Shown piece by piece: positions 1-4,181 of a DNA stretch of 7,686 nt. The notes below the pieces were generated by a model. That model was not told where the DNA came from. It was given only the letters and a program-made list of their open reading frames with translations, and did not search any database. The stretch's first letter is position 1. The number at the start of each line of letters is the position of its first letter. Where the stretch lies: positions 1-7,686 of the forward strand of contig JAGBEM010000239.1 in NCBI GenBank assembly GCA_017936985.1. The letters run 5' to 3'. Position numbers and translations under genes: made by a program. Source of the stretch: Oscillospiraceae bacterium. Its GTDB lineage: Bacteria; Bacillota_A; Clostridia; Oscillospirales; Oscillospiraceae.

Positions 1-1
1 G

Positions 2-865
2 ATAGAAGTCCGATTCATATCTTTTTCTGATGAATACTATCAAGCCGTCTGTGACTTTCTGATTGCCATGAACAGTGAGAAAAAACATATCAACTGGAAT
101 TGGGCACGGTGGGAGTGGATGTATGCCCATCCCTATTGCGACAGGGAGAAGCTGAATACCATCGGTCTTTGGATGGATGGAAATTCCGTTGTGGGCGCAG
201 CCATTTATGATCTGTTCCACGGCGAAGCCTTTTGTGGTGCGCTGGATGCGTATGCCGATCTGCTTCCCGAAATTCTCGAATACGCTTATGGGAATCTGAA
301 AGATGAAAATGGCCTAAGTGTTACGGTGCGGGAGGATGATATTCGCACACAGAATCTGCTGCTCTCTCTAGGTTACACGCAAGCAGAGCAAACGGAGCCG
401 ATCCTCTGCCGGGATTCGGGAGAATCTTTGGAATATAGTCTCCCTGCCGGATTTTCCATCCGGGAGATCCGCTTCCCGGAGGATAATCTGGCTTATCAGA
501 CAGTAATTTGGAAAGGCTTTGGACATGAGGGTGATCCGGCAGAGTTGGAGAAAATGTTGGCAAATAAAATTCTGCCGCCCAACCGCAAAAGCGAACTGTG
601 CCTTGAGGTAGTGGATGAACAGGGTGAATTTGCTGCCCACTGCACCTGCTGGTATGATGTGCGGACGGACTATGCCTATGTGGAGCCGGTCTGCACCATC
701 CCCAAATACCGGGGAATGGGTCTGGGAAAAGCGGTGGTTCTGGAAGCCCTGCAGCGCTGCAAAGCATTGGGCGCAAAGTGGGCTTTTGTGATCTCCGACC
801 AAGAATTCTATAAGAAACTGGGATTTGCACGTCATTCAAAATACATCTTTTTCAAAAAGCCGTAA
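2..865 (+). CDS. GNAT-family N-acetyltransferase, two-lobed, 5' end outside window
   Basis: Predicted acetyl-CoA-dependent N-acetyltransferase; the substrate cannot be told from sequence. The frame is open from base 2, giving 287 residues before the TAA at 863-865. The first in-frame ATG (68) lacks a ribosome binding site, and the 22 codons before it read like protein (IEVRFISFSDEYYQAVCDFL), so the true start is probably just upstream of base 1. The N-terminal half (HINWNWARWEWMY, then IGLW and VVGAAIYD) looks like a degenerate GNAT lobe. The C-terminal half carries the acetyl-CoA pyrophosphate-binding motif A, YRGMGLGKAV (R codon at about 710), preceded by the strand VEPVCTIP and followed by FYKKLGF, the usual end of a GNAT domain. 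The downstream kinase-like gene starts 18 bases after the stop, suggesting an operon. Fold assignment is confident; the target (small molecule, antibiotic or protein) is unknown. Confidence 0.88.
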   Translation: MEVRFISFSDEYYQAVCDFLIAMNSEKKHINWNWARWEWMYAHPYCDREKLNTIGLWMDGNSVVGAAIYDLFHGEAFCGALDAYADLLPEILEYAYGNLKDENGLSVTVREDDIRTQNLLLSLGYTQAEQTEPILCRDSGESLEYSLPAGFSIREIRFPEDNLAYQTVIWKGFGHEGDPAELEKMLANKILPPNRKSELCLEVVDEQGEFAAHCTCWYDVRTDYAYVEPVCTIPKYRGMGLGKAVVLEALQRCKALGAKWAFVISDQEFYKKLGFARHSKYIFFKKP

Positions 866-883
866 AGCGAAAAGAGGTAAATA

Positions 884-1486
884 ATGATTCTATCACTGCA
901 AGGCTGTATGGCTGTGGGTAAGACCACCGCAGTTCGTTACTTACAGGAACACGCACCGGATATCCATATCAGCTATGAGGACAACTCCGACGTGATTGCC
1001 GAGATTAAGCGGCGAAATCTGGACAAGAACAAATATGAGGACTACTTGGAAATCCAGCGGCTGTGGCTTCGGAAGGAGCTTCAGCGCTGGGAAAAGGCAC
1101 AGCAGTATCCCTGCACCATCATGGACTTCGGCGCAGAGGAAATCGAGTTCTACACCCTGAACTATCCCAAGACCATCGGTATGGACTGGGAGATCGAGCA
1201 GCCGCTGAAGCCGGAGCTGGATGCTGTCCGCAAATGTATGCCCGACCGAATCCTGTTCCTGAACGCGTCGGAAGAAACCCTGCGCCGGAATAAGCAGAAT
1301 GATTCCACCCGCTCCCGGAATTTCTTTGATCATTATTTGCAGAACTTCCTGCCGCTGAAAAAGGCGTGGTTTCTTGGCCGTCCGGATGTGGATGTGTTGG
1401 ATGTAGATGGCCTGACCCCAGAGGAATTGGGACAGAAGGTCAAGGAATGGGCAGATCGGCTTATAGGGAAAGAAAACCATTTTTGA
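884..1486 (+). CDS. P-loop NMP/deoxynucleoside-kinase-like ATPase
   Basis: A 200-residue cytosolic protein with a Walker A P-loop at residues 7-14 (GCMAVGKT) right after a first beta strand, the arrangement of nucleoside and nucleotide kinases. A strand ending in D81 (CTIMDFGAEE) could supply the Walker B or catalytic acid. Residues 123-151 (ILFLNAS, then a segment with R134, R135, R143 and R145) look like the strand plus arginine-rich LID of this fold. ATG 884 is preceded by AGAGG at 873-877 with a 6-base spacer, so the start is well supported. It follows the GNAT gene by 18 bases and is probably co-transcribed. The family is best described as AAA_28/dNK-like; the phosphate acceptor is unknown. 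A nucleoside, a nucleotide or a small-molecule drug are all possible. No truncation is seen. Confidence 0.85.
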   Translation: MILSLQGCMAVGKTTAVRYLQEHAPDIHISYEDNSDVIAEIKRRNLDKNKYEDYLEIQRLWLRKELQRWEKAQQYPCTIMDFGAEEIEFYTLNYPKTIGMDWEIEQPLKPELDAVRKCMPDRILFLNASEETLRRNKQNDSTRSRNFFDHYLQNFLPLKKAWFLGRPDVDVLDVDGLTPEELGQKVKEWADRLIGKENHF

Positions 1487-1494
1487 TGCCATCA

Positions 1495-1539
1495 GACAGC
1501 ACCTGCTTATGCCGCCAGACAACATCTAACAAAACGAAA
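1495..1539. repeat. Intergenic repeat copy A, paired with copy B at 3618-3662
   Basis: This 45-base segment, 8 bases after the kinase stop, aligns without gaps to 3618-3662. The first 9 bases (GACAGCACC) are identical, the middle 19 diverge (7 of 19 match), and the last 17 (CATCTAAYAAAACGAAA) differ at one base. Unlike copy B, copy A cannot form the long hairpin. Instead it contains an imperfect 22-base direct repeat (1485-1506 and 1508-1529, both built around GCC-n-CAGACA). The matching blocks were read directly from the sequence; what the repeat is (attachment-site remnant, repeat family or duplicated gene tail) is open. Confidence 0.6.
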
Positions 1540-1548
1540 AAAACAAAT

Positions 1549-1595
1549 AAATCCCTCCTGCGGTGCCTGTCAAGGCAGCTTCGCAGGAGGGATTT
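1549..1595. terminator. 14-bp perfect inverted repeat, terminator-like on the minus strand
   Basis: The arms at 1549-1562 (AAATCCCTCCTGCG) and 1582-1595 (CGCAGGAGGGATTT) are perfectly complementary. The 19-base interior holds a smaller stem, TGCC/GGCA (1564-1567 with 1574-1577). Read rightwards the hairpin is followed by only three T residues, so it is a weak terminator for the kinase operon. Read leftwards it is followed by a long T-rich run (complement of 1531-1548), the classic intrinsic-terminator layout. It separates the kinase operon from the integrase. Confidence 0.6.
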
Positions 1596-1706
1596 CACGT
1601 TGTAGATACTATGGCTATTATGCTGTGGTTTCCGCCAAAATCTTTGGTAGGTCTAGTGACTAGCTATTTCGCAAGTATTACGGTATTGTGTGTGCTGCCA
1701 CAACGG

Positions 1707-1713
1707 AAGGAGG
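1707..1713 (+). promoter_or_regulatory. Ribosome binding site fixing the integrase start
   Basis: AAGGAGG, 8 bases before ATG 1722, is a near-perfect Shine-Dalgarno sequence. It shows that the integrase starts at 1722 rather than at the in-frame GTG at 1563, which lies inside the loop of the inverted repeat and has no such site. Confidence 0.85.
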
Positions 1714-1721
1714 TTGATACT

Positions 1722-2873
1722 ATGGCAAAAAGACGGGCCAATGGCGAAGGAAGCCTGAGAAAGAGAAAGGATGGTCGCTGGGAAGGGCGGTACACCGCAG
1801 GAACTGATCCTGTCACAGGCAAGGCCATCGTCAAGAATGTCCTGGGTAAGACTCAGGCAGAGGTCAAGGAAAAACTGAAGAAAGCCATCGCAGAAAGCGA
1901 AAGCCTGGATGTCAAGCGGACAGGCATGTACACGGTAGGCGAGTGGATGGACTTGTGGTATGAGGTCTACGCCAAGCCGAGGATCCGTGAAAGCACTGCC
2001 GTCTACTACAAAATGTTCATCGACACCCACATCCGCCCCAAGCTTGGAGAGATCAAGCTGAACCAGCTTCAGACCATGGACATCCAAAGGCTGTACAACG
2101 AGCTCCGGGAGAACGGCAGAATCCGCAAGGAGATTAAGGATAAGCAGCCGGGGTTGAGCGTCTCCTACATCCGGGGGATGCACAATATGCTGAAATCTTG
2201 CCTGAACAGCGCGGTAGAGGAACGGCTGATCCTGAGAAACCCGGCCATGGGGTGCAAGCTGCCGAAAGCGGAGAAAAAGGAAATGAAGGTGCTGACCCAG
2301 GAGCAGCTTGGAAGCTACCTCGCTGCCGCTGACAAGAGAGGTCTGCTTCCCATGTTCTTCCTGGAGCTGACCACGGGCCTGCGCAAGGGAGAGTTGGTAC
2401 CTCTGCTGTGGTCGGATGTGGATACGAACAACATGACGATCTCCATCTCCAAGCAGGCATACCGTACCAAGGGAGCGCTGACGGTACAGCCGCCCAAGAC
2501 CGACAACTCCATGCGAAAAATCGCCCTGTCCGAGGAAACCATGGAGCTTCTGAAGCAGGAACACGATAAGCACCCCGGCAATCCCTACCTGTTCCCTTCG
2601 CCGGTAAGCGGTGGAATGTACCACCCCGATTCGGTAGTAAAGCTTCATCAGAAGATCCTCAAGGATGCCGGGTTGGAACATATCCGCTTCCACGATCTGC
2701 GGCACACATTCGCTACCCTTGCCTTGCAGAACGGAATCGATGTCAAGACTGTATCCAGCATGCTGGGTCATAGCAGCGCCGGATTCACCCTTGCCACCTA
2801 CACCCACGCTACGAACAAGGTGCAGGAACAGGCGGCGGCAACGATGGGAAACCTGCTGAAGCAGGCGCTCTAA
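1722..2873 (+). CDS. int: Tyrosine recombinase / integrase (Tn916-type)
   Basis: A 383-residue site-specific recombinase that would cut and rejoin DNA at attachment sites to integrate or excise a mobile element. The N-terminus (residues about 6-60, with NGEGSLRKRKDGRW and a beta-rich TDPVTGK segment) matches the AP2-like arm-DNA-binding domain of conjugative-transposon integrases. A helical SAM-like core-binding domain follows (about 70-170), then the catalytic domain (about 190-375). All expected catalytic residues are present: R221 in TTGLRKGE, K259 in PPKTDN, H324 and R327 in HDLRH, H350 in LGHSS, and the nucleophile Y360 in TLATYTHA. It therefore looks active. Length is typical of the Tn916 group (about 380-405). 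No excisionase gene is visible between the kinase and the integrase, where one often sits. A Sel1-repeat gene follows in the same frame after one stop codon. Confidence 0.96.
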   Translation: MAKRRANGEGSLRKRKDGRWEGRYTAGTDPVTGKAIVKNVLGKTQAEVKEKLKKAIAESESLDVKRTGMYTVGEWMDLWYEVYAKPRIRESTAVYYKMFIDTHIRPKLGEIKLNQLQTMDIQRLYNELRENGRIRKEIKDKQPGLSVSYIRGMHNMLKSCLNSAVEERLILRNPAMGCKLPKAEKKEMKVLTQEQLGSYLAAADKRGLLPMFFLELTTGLRKGELVPLLWSDVDTNNMTISISKQAYRTKGALTVQPPKTDNSMRKIALSEETMELLKQEHDKHPGNPYLFPSPVSGGMYHPDSVVKLHQKILKDAGLEHIRFHDLRHTFATLALQNGIDVKTVSSMLGHSSAGFTLATYTHATNKVQEQAAATMGNLLKQAL

Positions 2874-2912
2874 AATCACAAAAACAAAATAACGGGTGGA
2901 CAGTATTACAAA

Positions 2913-3605
2913 ATGGCTGCCGAGCATCCGTCCAAACCCAATGCCTATGCCCAGTATCAGCTTGGCCGGATGTGCGCAGATAGTCCGGGGGAAGCAGAAA
3001 AATGGTATCGGCTGGCATATCAGGGTTTCCTGCGGATTGAACAGGAAATGCCGGATGACAAGCTGTACTATCGTCTGGGCAGCATGAATCTCCATGGCAT
3101 CGGCACAGAGAAAAACCTGGACCGCGCCAGGGAATATCTGCACAAGGCTGCCATCACGGGAAATATGGATGCCGTATACGGTATGGGCAAGCTTTATCTG
3201 GAAAGCGATGTCCCGAAAGCTATCTCCATGTTCGAACTGGCAGCGGAGCAGGGCAATATCTATGCCGAATACCAGCTAGGTAAGCTCTACTGCTTTGGAC
3301 AGGGAATGCCGCAGGATCTGGAAGTGGGCATGGAGTGGCTGAAAGCATCCGCCAGCCATGGAAATGAATATGCCTCTGTTCTGCTGGAAAAGGTACAGAA
3401 TCACATCCACCATCAGACCACATCCGCAGTATTCGGACTGTTCCGGGGATTGGCTGGCATGATCCAAAACAGTGCCAACAACTTCATCCGCCGCAGAAAT
3501 TCCATCGACCGGAAGCAGCGGCAAAAAATCGAGAAAAAGAAGCAAGCCCACGGTCAGCGTTCCAGTGGTTATGAATATGACTACAGTGAAGGGCAGACCA
3601 TGTAA
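2913..3605 (+). CDS. Sel1-repeat protein, likely detached C-terminus of a MobL/MobP-type relaxase
   Basis: A 230-residue protein made mostly of Sel1-like (TPR-related) helical repeats, a protein-interaction scaffold. Units are visible at about 10-36 (AYAQYQLGRM, shortened), 50-83 (YYRLGSMNLHGIG), 84-114 (AVYGMGKLYLE, missing the central glycines) and 115-150 (YAEYQLGKLYCFGQG). The tail is different: a hydrophobic stretch at 170-185, then a strongly basic helix at about 193-213 (RRRNSIDRKQRQKIEKKK) and an acidic, tyrosine-rich end. From family knowledge, this order (Sel1 repeats, then a basic RKxRxKIxxKK tail) closes the large MobL-type relaxases of Clostridial conjugative elements. No relaxase catalytic domain is present, so this is probably a remnant or a stand-alone derivative. 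The frame is open back to the integrase stop (2871-2873). ATG 2913 is preceded by a weak GGGTGGA at 2894-2900, so the start is uncertain. An independent Sel1 adaptor protein is the alternative. Confidence 0.75.
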   Translation: MAAEHPSKPNAYAQYQLGRMCADSPGEAEKWYRLAYQGFLRIEQEMPDDKLYYRLGSMNLHGIGTEKNLDRAREYLHKAAITGNMDAVYGMGKLYLESDVPKAISMFELAAEQGNIYAEYQLGKLYCFGQGMPQDLEVGMEWLKASASHGNEYASVLLEKVQNHIHHQTTSAVFGLFRGLAGMIQNSANNFIRRRNSIDRKQRQKIEKKKQAHGQRSSGYEYDYSEGQTM

Positions 3606-3611
3606 CCAACA

Positions 3612-3662
3612 CCGCCGGACAGCACCCACGAGTGTTGTCCGGCGGCATCTAATAAAACGAAA
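3612..3662. repeat. GC-rich 14-bp hairpin with conserved tail (repeat copy B)
   Basis: The arms CCGCCGGACAGCAC (3612-3625) and GTGTTGTCCGGCGG (3632-3645) pair over 14 positions with one G-T wobble, around a 6-base loop, beginning 6 bases after the Sel1 gene stop. The hairpin is followed by CATCTAATAAAACGAAA, the block shared with copy A at 1523-1539. No T-run follows on either strand, so it is not a textbook intrinsic terminator, although it could stall polymerase or protect the 3' end of the mRNA. It may also be a recombination-site or palindromic-repeat remnant. Confidence 0.6.
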
Positions 3663-3714
3663 TTACCAATTAAAACCCCTTGGCAGGTCCAAAACTATTT
3701 TTAGGATTGAAAAC

Positions 3715-3766
3715 ACCACCATATATTGTGGTTTCACAGAGGTGCGTTTCCACAACATATGGTGGT
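3715..3766. repeat. Near-perfect 17-position inverted repeat
   Basis: The left arm 3715-3731 (ACCACCATATATTGTGG) and right arm 3750-3766 (CCACAACATATGGTGGT) pair at 16 of 17 positions, with a single A-C mismatch at 3725/3756, around an 18-base loop that can form a small CAC/GTG stem. No T-run follows either arm. It lies in the gap between the convergent genes. It may be an RNA hairpin, a protein-binding palindrome or the ends of a small non-coding repeat. Confidence 0.6.
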
Positions 3767-3784
3767 CGAAATTCAAGATTTGGC

Positions 3785-3850
3785 TTTGTAGCCGTTTTCA
3801 GTACCTGAAACGAGGTAAGCATCGACGAAAAAAGTTCTGTCGGCTATAAA
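3785..3850. repeat. 66-nt structured direct repeat, copy 1
   Basis: Aligns without gaps to 3950-4015, with 52 of 66 bases identical. Both copies are closed by a 10-position stem; here TTTGTAGCCG (3785-3794) pairs with CGGCTATAAA (3841-3850) with one G-T wobble. A second small stem, TTTCAG/CTGAAA, sits inside this copy. The best conserved part is the internal block AAACGAGGTAAGCATCGACG (3809-3828), which differs from copy 2 at one base. The element type is not recognised. Confidence 0.6.
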
Positions 3851-3903
3851 GGCAGCTTTACCTGAGCGAATTCTGTTAAGATAGTAATTAGGTTCGTTTT
3901 TCG

Positions 3904-3939
3904 AAAATTCCAGCGGTATCGGTATGCTGCTGGAATTTT
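3904..3939. terminator. Bidirectional intrinsic-terminator-like hairpin
   Basis: AAAATTCCAGC (3904-3914) and GCTGGAATTTT (3929-3939) form a perfect 11-bp stem with a 14-base loop that itself contains the repeat GGTAT-C-GGTAT. Its A/T-rich base gives a short T4 run on the exit side in both directions. It lies between the convergent Sel1 gene (+) and M16C peptidase (-), where a shared terminator is expected. The T-runs are short, so efficiency is uncertain. Confidence 0.55.
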
Positions 3940-3949
3940 ATGTGTGAGA

Positions 3950-4015
3950 TTTGCGGCTGTTTTCAGAGTCACAAACGAGGTAGGCATCGACGCAAACATT
4001 TCTGTCAGCTACAAA
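3950..4015. repeat. 66-nt structured direct repeat, copy 2
   Basis: Second copy of the element at 3785-3850, in the same orientation and exactly 165 bases further on. Its closing stem TTTGCGGCTG (3950-3959) pairs with CAGCTACAAA (4006-4015) with one C-A mismatch and one G-T wobble. The C-G pair in the ninth stem position of copy 1 (3793 with 3842) is T-A here (3958 with 4007), a compensatory change that supports a real structure. The conserved core AAACGAGGTAGGCATCGACG occupies 3974-3993. Confidence 0.6.
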
Positions 4016-4025
4016 GCAGACTTCA

Positions 4026-4160
4026 TTAAACCAAGCTTGTTTTCTTTAGGATGATGTTGCTGACCGCACCAAGGCCGACACTGAACAGCGCGCCGCCTGC
4101 CATACACAGAATAACGTGCATAATGGTCGCGTTCAGAGGCGTAAGCATGGAAATCATCAT
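4026..4160 (-). CDS. Possible 44-residue single-span membrane peptide
   Basis: An ATG at 4160-4158, 21 bases after the M16C peptidase stop, opens a 44-codon frame ending at TAA (4028-4026). Residues about 11-37 (from ATIMHVILCM through SNIIL) form one continuous hydrophobic segment long enough to span the membrane, followed by KK. No clear Shine-Dalgarno is present; translation could be coupled to the upstream peptidase, or start at the second ATG (4157) or the one at 4148. The peptide is not recognised. It may be a small membrane protein, the remnant of a larger transporter or a chance frame. Confidence 0.3.
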   Translation of the reverse strand: MMISMLTPLNATIMHVILCMAGGALFSVGLGAVSNIILKKTSLV

Positions 4161-4181
4161 AGGGTACTACTTACGGCTGTG

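Larger units (their letters stand above)
3663..4181. other. Gap between convergent genes, rich in foldbacks
   Basis: Together with the hairpin at 3612-3662, this makes a 576-base stretch without a convincing gene. It holds, in order, the 17-position inverted repeat, structured repeat copy 1, the bidirectional terminator, structured repeat copy 2 and the possible 44-residue peptide on the minus strand. Frames crossing it on the plus strand (for example 3472-3849) start inside the Sel1 gene without a ribosome binding site and look like shadows. No promoter could be assigned with confidence. Confidence 0.6.

Noticed and set aside
1653..1663. Short palindrome CTAGTGACTAG upstream of the integrase, considered as an operator or recombination core.
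   Set aside because: Four-base arms are too short to stand out from chance, and no second copy was seen.
1597..1706. Promoter for the integrase.
   Set aside because: Several loose -35/-10-like hexamers can be picked out, but none combines two good boxes with 16-18 base spacing.
1563..1721. Upstream extension of the integrase to a GTG at 1563.
   Set aside because: The GTG lies in the loop of the inverted repeat without a ribosome binding site, and the 53 extra residues do not resemble integrase N-termini; ATG 1722 has an excellent site.
1653..3143. Long open frame on the minus strand (496 codons) across the integrase region.
   Set aside because: It is antisense to an integrase with every catalytic residue and a strong ribosome binding site. 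Its translation shows no recognisable domain.
3472..3849. 125-codon plus-strand frame overlapping the Sel1 gene end and the hairpins.
   Set aside because: It begins inside the Sel1 coding region, has no ribosome binding site, and its composition follows from the other frame and the inverted repeats.
3785..4015. Minus-strand reading of the two 66-nt repeats, which both give ADR and VDAYLV and lie in the same frame, suggesting a repeat protein.
   Set aside because: The copies are separated by an in-frame TAA, and base differences fall about equally on all three codon positions, so there is no sign of protein-level selection. Stem pairing explains them better.
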